DNA of 57,924 nt from the NCBI GenBank assembly GCA_003220435.1, contig QHSL01000079.1:1-57924 (forward strand), in the 5' to 3' direction. The DNA is from Candidatus Rokuibacteriota bacterium. Its GTDB lineage: Bacteria; Methylomirabilota; Methylomirabilia; Rokubacteriales; CSP1-6. The notes beneath the pieces were generated by a model. The model worked only from the letters and a program-made list of their open reading frames with translations, was not told the origin of the DNA and searched no databases. The translations under genes were made by a program, and so were the position numbers. This document shows positions 1 through 8,314 of the stretch, piece by piece (positions within the stretch are counted from its first letter, which is position 1; every line of letters starts with the position of its first letter).

Positions 1-129
1 CGTCGAATCCAAGCCGCCTTTGCGCCAGCACGTGGAACCGGGTGTTCGCCATCGACAGCAGGTGGAACCGTTGTCGGGCGAGGGGTTTTCACGTAGACTT
101 CGAAGCGCAAATTCTCGCGGGAGGTCTCC

Positions 130-1761
130 ATGTCGCGTGAGCGCCTCGCGCCGGTTTCGGCGCTTCTGATCGCCTTTCTCGTCGGGTTCGTCCTGAGCAG
201 TCCGGCCGCGAGCCAGACGCCCTCGGCGCCGACGCCGAAATCGGGCGGGGTCCTCAACATGATGCTGCGCGAAGACCTGTCGCAGGGCTTCGCGATCCAC
301 GAGACGTCCACGATCTCGACCGTCTGGCCGGCGATGCCCTGCTTCAACAACCTCGTGCTCTTCGACCCACTGAGGAAGACCGAGAGCGTCGACACGATCG
401 TCGGCGAGCTCGCCGAGAAGTGGTCGTGGCAGGACAACTTCCGCAACCTGGTGTTCTTCCTCCGCAGGAACGTCAAGTGGCACGATGGCCAGCCGTTCAC
501 GTCGAAGGACGTGAAGTTCACCTTCGACCTGCTCCGCGAGGCGCCCGACGCGCCCGCGAAGCTCCGCATCAACCCGCGCAAGGACTGGTACGCGAACATC
601 GAGGCGGTCGAGGCGCCCGACCCGTACACCGCGGTGTTCCGCCTCAAGAAACCGCAGCCGTCGCTGCTGCTCATGCTCGCATCCGGTTACACGCCGGTCT
701 ACGCCGCCCACGTGCCGCCCGCGAGCTACCGGACGACGTGCGTGGGCACCGGGCCCTTCAAGGTCAAGGAGTGGCGGAAGGGCGAGTACGTCGAGCTGGT
801 CCGAAACCCCGACTACTTCGTCAAGGGACGCCCGTACCTGGACGGGCTCAAGTACTTCGCGATCGTCGAGCGTGGCACGCGGCAGGCGGCGCTGCAGGCC
901 GGCAAGCTCGACGTCTCGTTCCCGGGTGAGACCACGAAGACCGCGGCCGAGCAGCTGAAGAAGGCGGTGCCGCAGCTCGTGATCACGCCGTTCAGTCAAA
1001 ACGTCAGCGACAACATCATCATGAACGTGAAGAAGCCGCCGTTCGACAACGTGAAGGTGCGGCTGGCGGTGAGCCATGCGATCGATCGCCGCGCGCTCAT
1101 CCAGGCGGTGCATCAGGGGGGCGCCGTCGTCGGCGCCGCCTTCGCGCCCAGGCCCCAGGGGTTCTGGGGCCTCCCCGAGAAGGACCTCCTGGGCCTGCCC
1201 GGCTACGCCGCGCGGCCCGCCGAGGAAAAGGCGCGGGCCAAGAAGCTGATGGCCGAGGTCGGCTTCTCGCCGGAGAAGCCGTTGCGGGTCGAGATCGTCA
1301 CCCGCGCGATCGCCGTCTACGTCGACATGGCGTCGTTCGTCATCAACGAGCTCAAGCAGATCGGCATCGACGCCTCGCTCAAGCAGATCGAGACCGCGCA
1401 GTGGCACGCGATGGCGACCCGTGGCGACTACCAGATCGGCGCGAACCTCACCGGCATCGGACCGGACGACCCGGACGCGAACCTCTACGAGAACTACGCC
1501 TGCGGCTCGCCGCGCAACTACAGCCAGTACTGCAGCGAAGAAGTCATGAAGATGATCGACGCGCAATCGCAAGAGCTGGACGGCCAGAAGCGGCTGGCGC
1601 TCAACTACGCGATCCAGCGCAAGCTGGAGGCCGACGCCGCGCGGCCCATCCTGGACTGGAAGCTCGACTACTTCACGGTGTGGCCGCACGTGAAGAACCT
1701 GATCCCGCACCAGTCCATCTACAACTTCGGCCGGATGCAGGACGTGTGGAGCGACAAGTAG
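130..1761 (+). CDS. ABC transporter substrate-binding protein, oligopeptide/nickel type (SBP_bac_5)
   Basis: A 543-residue exported solute-binding protein. Residues 1-29 form a signal peptide (basic start, hydrophobic core, then AASQ). The body has the family 5 layout, with a KWHDGQPFTSKDVKFTFD block near residue 117 and the GTGPFKVKEW block near residue 211. The length matches the family (about 500-550). The ATG is preceded by a GGGAGGT ribosome site. It should capture a peptide-like or other solute in the periplasm and deliver it to the two permeases that follow 22 nt downstream. No ATPase genes are in the window, so they must lie elsewhere. The ligand cannot be read from sequence; the amidase three genes on hints at an amide or peptide. 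Confidence 0.93.
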   Translation: MSRERLAPVSALLIAFLVGFVLSSPAASQTPSAPTPKSGGVLNMMLREDLSQGFAIHETSTISTVWPAMPCFNNLVLFDPLRKTESVDTIVGELAEKWSWQDNFRNLVFFLRRNVKWHDGQPFTSKDVKFTFDLLREAPDAPAKLRINPRKDWYANIEAVEAPDPYTAVFRLKKPQPSLLLMLASGYTPVYAAHVPPASYRTTCVGTGPFKVKEWRKGEYVELVRNPDYFVKGRPYLDGLKYFAIVERGTRQAALQAGKLDVSFPGETTKTAAEQLKKAVPQLVITPFSQNVSDNIIMNVKKPPFDNVKVRLAVSHAIDRRALIQAVHQGGAVVGAAFAPRPQGFWGLPEKDLLGLPGYAARPAEEKARAKKLMAEVGFSPEKPLRVEIVTRAIAVYVDMASFVINELKQIGIDASLKQIETAQWHAMATRGDYQIGANLTGIGPDDPDANLYENYACGSPRNYSQYCSEEVMKMIDAQSQELDGQKRLALNYAIQRKLEADAARPILDWKLDYFTVWPHVKNLIPHQSIYNFGRMQDVWSDK

Positions 1762-1783
1762 ACCCGCGGGCGACGGCGGGCGC

Positions 1784-2737
1784 GTGAAGACGTATCTCGC
1801 TCAGCGCCTCGTCATCGCCCTCCTCACGCTGCTCGGCATGTCGGCGGTGATCTTCGCCCTGCTCCGGCTCGCCCCCGGGGACATCGTCGACATCCTGTTC
1901 GCGACGGCCGGCTACGTCAGCCCCGCCGAGAAGCAAGCGCTCATGAAGGAGCTGGGGATCGACCGGCCGTACTGGGTCCAGTACCTCGACTGGCTCCGCC
2001 AGATCGCCGTCGGCGACCTCGGCAAATCCTACCGCTACGACCAGCCCGCCTGGGAGATCATCCGGCCCCTGGTGCCGGTGACGCTCGAGCTGGCGGCGCT
2101 CTCGATCCTCTTCGCGGTGCTCCTCGGCGTGCCCGCGGGCGTCGTCAGCGCCGTGCGGCAGGACACGACGCTCGACTACGCCCTGCGGGTGTTCAGCCTG
2201 GCCGGGCTCTCGATGCCGGCGTTCTGGCTGGGCATGGTGATCATCCTGGGGCTGGTCACGTGGTTCGCGTGGATCCCGCCGCTCACCTACGTGTCGCCGG
2301 CGGAGAACCTCACGCTGCACGCCGTCCAGTTCCTGCTGCCGGCGCTCGCGGTCGGCTACCGCTCCTCGGCGCTGATCATGCGCATCACCCGCTCGTCGCT
2401 GCTCGAGGTGATGCGCGAGGACTATATCCGCACGGCGTGGGCCAAGGGCCAGACTGGCCGCATCGTCATCTGGCGTCACGCGCTGAAGAACGCGATGCTG
2501 CCGGTCGTCACCGTCATCGGGATCGAGTTCGCCTTCCTCATCGGCGGCCTGGTGGTCACCGAGACCGTCTTCAACCTGCCCGGCGTCGCCCGGTTCCTGG
2601 TGCAGGCGATCCTCTGGCGCGATTATCCCGTCGTGCAGAACCTCGTGATGTTCATCGCCATCGTGGTGATCCTCTCCAACCTGCTGGTCGACATGCTGTA
2701 CGGCGTCCTCGACCCGCGCGTCCGCTATGGCGGTTAG
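1784..2737 (+). CDS. ABC transporter permease, DppB-type
   Basis: A 317-residue inner-membrane permease of the DppB/OppB class. It begins with the MKTYLAQRLVIALLTLLG membrane segment, followed by a periplasmic stretch and five further hydrophobic segments. The EAA-type cytoplasmic loop that docks the ATPase is visible as WRHALKNAMLPVVTVIG near residue 228, and the end DPRVRYGG is typical. The GTG start lies 22 nt after the binding-protein stop. It overlaps the next permease by 11 nt, so the two are probably translationally coupled. With its partner it forms the heterodimeric channel for the solute bound by the upstream protein. Confidence 0.94.
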   Translation: MKTYLAQRLVIALLTLLGMSAVIFALLRLAPGDIVDILFATAGYVSPAEKQALMKELGIDRPYWVQYLDWLRQIAVGDLGKSYRYDQPAWEIIRPLVPVTLELAALSILFAVLLGVPAGVVSAVRQDTTLDYALRVFSLAGLSMPAFWLGMVIILGLVTWFAWIPPLTYVSPAENLTLHAVQFLLPALAVGYRSSALIMRITRSSLLEVMREDYIRTAWAKGQTGRIVIWRHALKNAMLPVVTVIGIEFAFLIGGLVVTETVFNLPGVARFLVQAILWRDYPVVQNLVMFIAIVVILSNLLVDMLYGVLDPRVRYGG

Positions 2738-3623
2738 ACCGAGCGCCATCACCGTTCCGGTGGCGGGCGGCGCGCGGGTCGGCGCCGCGGCCGCGGTGGC
2801 CCGCTTCACCCGCAAGAAGCCGCTCGGCGCCGCCGGCGGCGCGCTGATGCTCGTGATGTTGCTGACCGCGGTCTTCGCGGAGCTCCTCCAGACCCACGAT
2901 CCCATCGCCACCAACGCGGCCTACACGCTGGGCCCGCCGAACGCCGAGCACTGGCTCGGCACCGATCATCTCGGCCGCGACATCTACTCGCGCATCGTCC
3001 ACGGCGCGCGCGTCTCGCTCATCGTCGGCGTCGCCTCGACGCTGCTGGGCTCGGTGCTGGGGGGGATCATCGGGCTCCTGTCCGGCTACGCCGGCGGCAC
3101 GACCGACCTCGTGACCCAGCGGATCCTCGACATCCTGCAGGGGTTGCCGCTGCTGGTGCTGGCGCTGGTGATGTCGGCGGCCCTCGGCCCCGCGGTCCAC
3201 AACGTGATCATCGCGATCTCGATCCCGATCATCCCGCGGGCGGCCCGCGTGATCCGCTCGAGCGTGCTGTCGATCCGCGAGATGCAGTACGTCGAGGCGG
3301 CGCGCGCGCTCGGCGTGCGGCACCTGCGCATCGCGTTTCGTCACATCCTGCCCAACACCATCGGGCCGTTCATCGTGCTGTGCACCGCGCAGCTCGGCAG
3401 CGCGATCCTCGTCGAGGCGACGCTGTCGTTCCTCGGGCTCGGCGTCCCCGAGCCGTATCCGTCATGGGGCCGCATGCTGTCGGTCTCGGCGGCCGAGTAC
3501 GCCCAGAAAGCGCCCCACCTCGTGCTGTTCCCGGGGATCGCGATCAGCCTCGCCGTCTTCGGCTCGAACTTGCTGGGTGACGCGCTTCGTGACACCCTCG
3601 ATCCCCGGCTCCGCGGCTCGTGA
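2727..3623 (+). CDS. ABC transporter permease, DppC-type
   Basis: A 298-residue second permease of the oligopeptide-type importer. The short basic cytoplasmic N-terminus contains the RKKPLGAAGG element of the OppC_N domain. It is followed by GTDHLGRDIYSRIVHGAR, a hallmark of DppC/OppC proteins, and an EAA loop FRHILPNTIGPFIVL near residue 205. The C-terminal ATLSFLGLGVPEPYPSWG block is also diagnostic. The ATG lies inside the end of the DppB-like gene. The gene that follows is an amidase rather than the expected ATPase, so the operon is incomplete for transport. Confidence 0.94.
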   Translation: MAVRPSAITVPVAGGARVGAAAAVARFTRKKPLGAAGGALMLVMLLTAVFAELLQTHDPIATNAAYTLGPPNAEHWLGTDHLGRDIYSRIVHGARVSLIVGVASTLLGSVLGGIIGLLSGYAGGTTDLVTQRILDILQGLPLLVLALVMSAALGPAVHNVIIAISIPIIPRAARVIRSSVLSIREMQYVEAARALGVRHLRIAFRHILPNTIGPFIVLCTAQLGSAILVEATLSFLGLGVPEPYPSWGRMLSVSAAEYAQKAPHLVLFPGIAISLAVFGSNLLGDALRDTLDPRLRGS

Positions 3624-3717
3624 GAACGCGACGATAGAACGCGGTGCGCGCCGCAGGCCGTCGCGGGGCTGGGGCCCCGCCGGGCGAGGCGCGTCTAGAA
3701 AATAAGGAGGCTGGCCG

Positions 3718-5130
3718 ATGGCTGACACGAATCTCGCCTGGCTGCCCGCGACCGAGCTCGCTGCGCTCATCCGGAGGAAGAAGGTATCGCCGGTCGAGGT
3801 GGTCGACGCGGTCCTGGACCGCATCGCCCGGATCAACCCGCGGCTGAACGCGTTCGTGACGCTGACGGCGGAGCAAGCGCGGCGCGACGCGAAGGCCGCC
3901 GAGCGCGCGCTCGGCAAGCGCGGGGCCAGGCTCGGCCCGCTCCACGGCGTCCCGTTCTCGGTGAAGGACCTCGTGATCACCCGGGGCGTGCGCACGACGT
4001 TCGGCACCCCGCTCTACCGGGACAACGTACCGGCCGAGGACGCGCCGATGGTCGAGCGGTTGAAGGCCGCCGGCGGCATCATGCTCGGCAAGACCAACAC
4101 CCCGACCTTCGGCTGGATCGGCGCGACCCACAACCTCGTCTTCGGAATCACGCGCAACCCGTGGAACCTCGAGCGCACGCCGGGCGGCTCGAGCGGCGGC
4201 GCCTCGGCGGCCGCCGCCGCGGGGCTCGGGCCGCTGCACGTCGGGACCGACGGCGGCGGGTCGATCCGCATCCCCGCTTCGTGCGCGGGCGTGTTCGGCC
4301 ACAAGCCGTCGTATGGACGCATTCCCACCTATCCGGTGAGCGGCGCGTGGAGTCTCTCGCACATCGGACCGCTGACGCGCACGGTGGCCGATGCGGCGCT
4401 GGTGATGACGGTGTGCGCCGGCCCCGACGAGCGCGACCAGTACTCGCTGCCCGCCCCCGCCGTCGACTACGTGAAGGCGCTCCGCGGCAGCCTCAAGGGC
4501 CTGCGCGTCGCGTACACCGACGACCTCGGCTTCGCCGACGCCGTCGACCCGGAAGTGCGCGCGGTGTGCGCCAAGGCGGCCCGGACGTTCCGCGAGCTCG
4601 GCTGCCGGCTCGACGAGGTCAAGCCGGGCTGGCCGTCGCCGCGCGAATTCTGGGGGGAGATCTTCTGCGGCGGCATTGCGACGCGGATGGCGCCGTACGT
4701 CGATCGCCGCAACGAGATCGAGCCCGGGCTCCGGCGGATCATCGAGACCACGCTCAAGAATGGGCCGACGAAATACGTGCAGGCGTGGTTCGACCGGCTC
4801 GCGTGGTGGCAGCATCCGCGCGCGCTCTTCGAGAAGTACGACCTGCTGCTGACGCCCACGATCGCGTGCCCGCCGTTCCCGGTGGGCCTCGACAACCCGA
4901 CCGAGATCGCCGGAACGCCCGTCGAGCCCTACGCGTGGATTCCGTTCACGTATCCGTTCAACATGACGGGCCAGCCGGCGGCGTCGGTGCCGTGCGGGTT
5001 CACGAGGGACGGGCTGCCGATCGGGCTTCAGATCGTCGGCCGCCGCTTCGACGACGTGCTGGTGCTGCGCGCCTCGGCCGCGTTCGAGCGCGCGCGCCCG
5101 TGGGCTCAGCATCGTCCTGCCGTCGACTGA
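3718..5130 (+). CDS. Amidase (amidase signature family)
   Basis: A 470-residue hydrolase of the amidase-signature family, which cleaves carboxylic amides to acid plus ammonia. The Ser-cisSer-Lys triad is visible: Lys83 in PFSVKD, Ser158 in TPGGSSGGASAA and Ser182 in DGGGSIRIPAS, with the usual spacing of 24 residues between the serines. The length is normal. A strong AAGGAGG-type site precedes the ATG by about 9 nt. It sits 94 nt after the transporter permease, so it may process imported amides. The exact substrate is unknown. It could be annotated as glutamyl-tRNA amidotransferase subunit A, but there is no gatB or gatC nearby. Confidence 0.92.
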   Translation: MADTNLAWLPATELAALIRRKKVSPVEVVDAVLDRIARINPRLNAFVTLTAEQARRDAKAAERALGKRGARLGPLHGVPFSVKDLVITRGVRTTFGTPLYRDNVPAEDAPMVERLKAAGGIMLGKTNTPTFGWIGATHNLVFGITRNPWNLERTPGGSSGGASAAAAAGLGPLHVGTDGGGSIRIPASCAGVFGHKPSYGRIPTYPVSGAWSLSHIGPLTRTVADAALVMTVCAGPDERDQYSLPAPAVDYVKALRGSLKGLRVAYTDDLGFADAVDPEVRAVCAKAARTFRELGCRLDEVKPGWPSPREFWGEIFCGGIATRMAPYVDRRNEIEPGLRRIIETTLKNGPTKYVQAWFDRLAWWQHPRALFEKYDLLLTPTIACPPFPVGLDNPTEIAGTPVEPYAWIPFTYPFNMTGQPAASVPCGFTRDGLPIGLQIVGRRFDDVLVLRASAAFERARPWAQHRPAVD

Positions 5131-5143
5131 GAGGGACGACGCC

Positions 5144-5377
5144 ATGGACCGATTGCTCTTCATCGTCTCGCAGGGACGGCGCCAGCTGTACGACTCGCTC
5201 AAGCAGGTGCTCTCGCTGGAGAAGGACGTCGAGGTCATTCTCGACCGGCGCGAGGTGAAGCGCCGGCGGCACGAGGCGCCCCACGCGATGGAGCGCCGCC
5301 GCTACGGCCGGCGCGGACGGCCCCGCGAGGACTCCGAGATCCAGATCCGCGGCTGGACGGTGGTGCGACTGCCGTAG
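5144..5377 (+). CDS. Small basic protein of an unnamed family (copy 1)
   Basis: A 77-residue protein starting 13 nt after the amidase stop, with a good ATG. It opens with MDRLLFIVSQGRRQLYDSL, passes through VEVILDRRE, has a central Arg-rich stretch and ends RGWTVVRLP. I do not recognise a named domain. The protein at 35481-35768 has the same order of blocks: RLLFIV, LY.SL, VEV..DRR, an Arg-rich middle, then RG..VV. The hydrophobic RLLFIV start followed by a helix resembles the first strand and helix of a receiver-like fold, but the protein is too short for a full domain. Both copies directly follow an enzyme gene. Function unknown. Confidence 0.72.
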   Translation: MDRLLFIVSQGRRQLYDSLKQVLSLEKDVEVILDRREVKRRRHEAPHAMERRRYGRRGRPREDSEIQIRGWTVVRLP

Positions 5378-5456
5378 CTCCGGCCCGCGCGCGGGCGCTG
5401 CGACGTATCACACGCTGGACATTGACGGAGCCAGCGTCGGCAGCGACGCTGCTCCA

Positions 5457-5984
5457 GTGCACCTCGTCGACCTCCTCGTCGCCGGCGCGGTCTTCGGCCT
5501 GATCGCGGCCGCGACGTTCAGCACGCTCCAGGTAGGCCTGCGCGCGTACACGATCGGTGCGGCGCGCGCCGAGTCGCAGCAGAGCGGACGCATCGCGCTC
5601 GAGCGTCTCGCCAACGACATTCGCATCGCCGGCCTCGGCCCTCAGCATCCGTCGTTCGCCGCGATCGCGCTCGCCGAGCCGACGCACCTCGTGCTCCATC
5701 GCGACCTCGACGGCGACGGCGCCGTCACCGCCGTCGGCGAGACGATCACCTGGCGCCTCACGGGTCGGACACTGCGGCGCGACGCGGGCGGCGGCGCTCA
5801 GCCGATCATCGACGGCGTGCGGAGCCTTGTCCTCGAGTACCTCGATGCCGCCGGCGAGCCGACCGCGGGCGCGAGCGACATCCGCACCGTCGTGATCACG
5901 GTGGTGACCGAGGCTGAATCGGTCCTGGCCGGTCGCGAGGTCACGACGACGTTCTCCACACGCGTACGACTGCGCAATCGTTGA
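5457..5984 (+). CDS. Prepilin-like protein, PilW-type
   Basis: A 175-residue protein with a pilin-like N-terminus: HLVDLLVAGAVFGLIAAATF is a long hydrophobic helix at residue 2, followed by a polar, weakly beta-rich body with RIALERLANDIRIAGLG, as in PilW/PulJ minor pilins. The usual leader (K/R...G then FTLVEL) is imperfect: the Glu5 equivalent is Asp and no basic leader precedes the GTG. In-frame codons extend upstream without a recognised start, so the real start may be missed. No other pilus gene is nearby. If active it would be a minor pseudopilin of a type IV pilus or type II secretion system. Confidence 0.6.
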   Translation: MHLVDLLVAGAVFGLIAAATFSTLQVGLRAYTIGAARAESQQSGRIALERLANDIRIAGLGPQHPSFAAIALAEPTHLVLHRDLDGDGAVTAVGETITWRLTGRTLRRDAGGGAQPIIDGVRSLVLEYLDAAGEPTAGASDIRTVVITVVTEAESVLAGREVTTTFSTRVRLRNR

Positions 5985-6006
5985 GGAGGCGAGTTACACT
6001 CTCGGC

Positions 6007-6795
6007 ATGAGCGCCCGCGTGCCTCGCATCCCCACGACGCTCCTGGTGCTGGCTCTGGCCGTGGTCTTCGCGTGCACCACCGTGCCGGTGACGGGACGCC
6101 ACCAGATCATGCTCTTGCCGGAGAGCACCGAGCAGGAGATGGGACTCACGGCCTTTCGAGAGGCCGTCAGCAAAGCCAAGGTCTCCGCCGATCCCGCGCT
6201 CAACGCCCAGGTGACACGCGTCGGCACCCGCATCGCCGCCGCGACCGGCCGCACCGACTACAAGTGGGAGTTCAAGGTCTTCGAGGACAAGCAGGTCAAC
6301 GCATTCTGCCTCCCGGGGGGCAAGGTCGTGGTCTACACCGGCATCCTGCCGGTCACCCGCGACGACGCCGGGCTCGCGGCCGTGGTCGGCCACGAGGTCT
6401 CTCACGCGATGGCCCGCCACGGTGGCGAACGGATGAGTCAACAAATCGCCGTGCAGGGAGGTCTCACGGCGTTCCAGGTCGGATACGCGCAACGACATCC
6501 CGCGACCGTGCAGCTCGCCACGGCCGCGCTCGGCGCCGGAGCGACGATCGGAATTCTCCTGCCCTACAGCCGCGCGCAAGAGTCCGAAGCGGATCACCTC
6601 GGCCTCATCTACATGGCGAAGGCCGGGTATCATCCATCGGCTGCTCGAGATCTATGGGTGCGAATGGCCGAGATGTCGAAGAGTCAGCAGAAACCGCCGG
6701 AGTTCCTCTCGACCCATCCCGCCGACACCACCCGGATCAGGCAGATCGAGGCTTGGCTGCCCGAGGCCCTGAAGTACTACCAGCCCGGCTCGTAG
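6007..6795 (+). CDS. M48 family metalloprotease (lipoprotein-type)
   Basis: A 262-residue zinc protease. Residues 1-21 form a signal sequence ending FACTT, a plausible lipobox, so it is probably an outer-membrane-facing lipoprotein like LoiP or YcaL. The HExxH zinc site is seen as GHEVSHAMARHGGER near residue 130, and the downstream third ligand as ESEADHLGLIYMAKAGY near residue 194. The ending LSTHPADTTRIRQIEAWLP is typical. It would degrade misfolded envelope proteins. A TACACT box lies only 6 nt before the ATG, and a GAGGAGG ribosome-site-like run lies further upstream. It stands alone ahead of the division cluster. Confidence 0.9.
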   Translation: MSARVPRIPTTLLVLALAVVFACTTVPVTGRHQIMLLPESTEQEMGLTAFREAVSKAKVSADPALNAQVTRVGTRIAAATGRTDYKWEFKVFEDKQVNAFCLPGGKVVVYTGILPVTRDDAGLAAVVGHEVSHAMARHGGERMSQQIAVQGGLTAFQVGYAQRHPATVQLATAALGAGATIGILLPYSRAQESEADHLGLIYMAKAGYHPSAARDLWVRMAEMSKSQQKPPEFLSTHPADTTRIRQIEAWLPEALKYYQPGS

Positions 6796-6835
6796 GGTAA
6801 GGTCCCGACCCCAAAAACCACCATCCGGGGGGTCA

Positions 6836-6846
6836 AAGTGGGATAG
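6836..6846 (+). promoter_or_regulatory. Upstream orphan MraZ-type box
   Basis: AAGTGGGATAG is identical over 11 bases to the box at 6951-6961, 115 nt upstream of it. MraZ is known to bind TGGGA-type repeats. This single copy may be a remote operator. It has no second repeat 10 nt away, so it is weaker evidence than the downstream pair. Confidence 0.4.
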
Positions 6847-6912
6847 GCCCCCCCACCAGTCGCCCGGCCCATCTCTGACCCCTAATCCCTATAAAAATCG
6901 TCAGTTTTTCCC

Positions 6913-6940
6913 TTGACACCGCCTTGATGGTGACGCTAAT
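6913..6940 (+). promoter_or_regulatory. Probable promoter of the dcw cluster
   Basis: A perfect TTGACA at 6913-6918 is followed after 16 nt by GCTAAT at 6935-6940, which matches four of six positions of a -10 box. Transcription would start near 6947, just before the MraZ boxes and about 50 nt upstream of the mraZ GTG. This is the clearest sigma-70 type promoter ahead of the whole cluster. Confidence 0.65.
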
Positions 6941-6950
6941 GTCGCCATTC

Positions 6951-6970
6951 AAGTGGGATAGAGTGGGATG
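6951..6970 (+). promoter_or_regulatory. MraZ operator boxes
   Basis: Two direct repeats, GTGGGATAGA and GTGGGATGAA, have their TGGGA cores exactly 10 nt apart. This matches the known MraZ operator (TGGGN repeats with 5-nt spacers). They lie immediately downstream of the predicted transcription start, a position suited to repression. They imply autoregulation of mraZ and hence control of the dcw operon. Confidence 0.7.
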
Positions 6971-6995
6971 AAGACAGAGATCGGCCGGCCGGGCC

Positions 6996-7436
6996 GTGTT
7001 TAGGGGGCGCTATCAGCACACGCTCGACCCGAAGGGGCGCTTGAGCGTGCCGGCGAAATTTCGGGACGCTCTCGCGCATTACGAGGGCGGGCTGATCGTC
7101 GTACCCGATGGCCAGTGCCTCGAGGTGCATCCGCTCGAGGAATGGCAACGGATCGAGACGAAGCTGCGCGAGCAGCCCTCGTTCAACCCGGAGGTGCGCG
7201 AGGTGAGCCGGCTCTACGTCTCGCGCGCCAAGGAAGTGTCGCTCGACTCGGCGGGGCGCATCCTCCTCCCTCCGGACGTGCGGGAGCTGGCGGGGCTCCA
7301 TAAGGAAGTGACGCTGGTGGGCGGAGGGCTGCCGCGGTTCGAGATCTGGGATCGCACCCGGTTCGAGGAGTACGAGCGCAACCGCTCCGAGCGGCTGCCC
7401 TCGCTCTTCGACCGGCTGTCGGGCATGGGAGTGTAG
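6996..7436 (+). CDS. mraZ: Transcriptional regulator MraZ
   Basis: A 146-residue DNA-binding protein, normal length for MraZ. It starts MFRGRYQHTLDPKGRLSVPAKFR, the diagnostic first SpoVT-AbrB half; the second half is seen as AREVSLDSAGRILLPPDVRE-like sequence around residues 68-90. The GTG start is fixed by the universal FRG motif. MraZ forms a ring that binds repeats in its own promoter and regulates division genes; matching boxes lie at 6951-6970. It opens the division and wall cluster, and rsmH begins 14 nt after its stop. Confidence 0.96.
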   Translation: MFRGRYQHTLDPKGRLSVPAKFRDALAHYEGGLIVVPDGQCLEVHPLEEWQRIETKLREQPSFNPEVREVSRLYVSRAKEVSLDSAGRILLPPDVRELAGLHKEVTLVGGGLPRFEIWDRTRFEEYERNRSERLPSLFDRLSGMGV

Positions 7437-7450
7437 CGGTTCACGTTCCG

Positions 7451-8314
7451 GTGCTCGCCGACGAGGTCGCGTTCTTCCTGCGGCCGAGGGGCGGGGGATG
7501 GGTGATCGATGCGACGGTGGGGATGGGCGGTCACGCCGAGGTCATGTTGAACGCCACTGACACCTCGGTGAGCCTCCTCGGCCTCGACGTGGATCCCGAG
7601 GCGCTGGCGCGGGCGGGCGCGCGGCTGACGGTGTTCGGCGATCGCGTGCGGCTCAGGCACTCGAGCTTCCGGGATATCGGGCGCGTCGCCGCCGCGGAGG
7701 GGGTCGACCGCGCCCGCTCGATCCTGCTGGATCTCGGCATTTCTTCCTGGCAGCTCGAGGAGTCGGGCCGGGGCTTCTCCTTCCAGCGAGACGACGAGCC
7801 CCTCGACATGCGTCTGGATCCCTCCGCTCCGAAGACGGCCGCGATGCTCGTGAACCACCTGCCGGAGGCCGAGCTGGCGCGCATCATCTTCGAGTACGGG
7901 GAGGAGCCGCACGCGCGGCGCATCGCGCGGGCGATCGTCCACCGCCGGCCCCTGGCGCGCACCGGCGACCTCGTGGCCGCCGTCCGCGCCGCCGTGCCCC
8001 GGGCGGCATGGTCGCGGCGCCTGCATGTCGCCACGCGCACCTTCCAGGCCTTGCGCATGGCCGTCAACGACGAGTCCGGCGCCCTCCGAGAGGCGCTGGC
8101 GGACGCGCCGCCGCTGCTGGCCCCGGGCGGCCGGTTGGGCGTCATCTCGTTCCACTCGGGCGAAGATCGCATCGTGAAGCGCACGTTCCGAGCTCTCGAG
8201 CCGGCGGGATTCGCCGAGCTCGAGCCGTCGCCCCAGCAGCCCACGGGCGACGAGGTGCGGGCCAATCCCCGCGCCCGGAGCGCGAAGCTGCGAGTGCTGG
8301 AGCGGCTCCCATGA
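7451..8314 (+). CDS. rsmH: 16S rRNA (cytosine(1402)-N(4))-methyltransferase
   Basis: A 287-residue SAM-dependent enzyme that methylates N4 of C1402 in 16S rRNA. The SAM-binding motif is IDATVGMGGHAEVML near residue 19. Also present are ILLDLGISSWQLE, GFSFQRDDEPLDMR near residue 112 and FHSGEDRIVKR near the end, all RsmH landmarks. The start is odd: the family's conserved HxPVL segment is encoded as HVPVL just 5' of and across the GTG, but no ATG, GTG or TTG precedes it in frame. The protein either lost that residue block or uses a non-standard start. Its stop overlaps ftsL by ATGA. Confidence 0.95.
   Translation: MLADEVAFFLRPRGGGWVIDATVGMGGHAEVMLNATDTSVSLLGLDVDPEALARAGARLTVFGDRVRLRHSSFRDIGRVAAAEGVDRARSILLDLGISSWQLEESGRGFSFQRDDEPLDMRLDPSAPKTAAMLVNHLPEAELARIIFEYGEEPHARRIARAIVHRRPLARTGDLVAAVRAAVPRAAWSRRLHVATRTFQALRMAVNDESGALREALADAPPLLAPGGRLGVISFHSGEDRIVKRTFRALEPAGFAELEPSPQQPTGDEVRANPRARSAKLRVLERLP

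Noticed and set aside
6807-6834. Terminator after the M48 protease (GACCCC/GGGGTC)
   Set aside because: A 6-bp stem with a 16-nt loop and no T-run is too weak to call.
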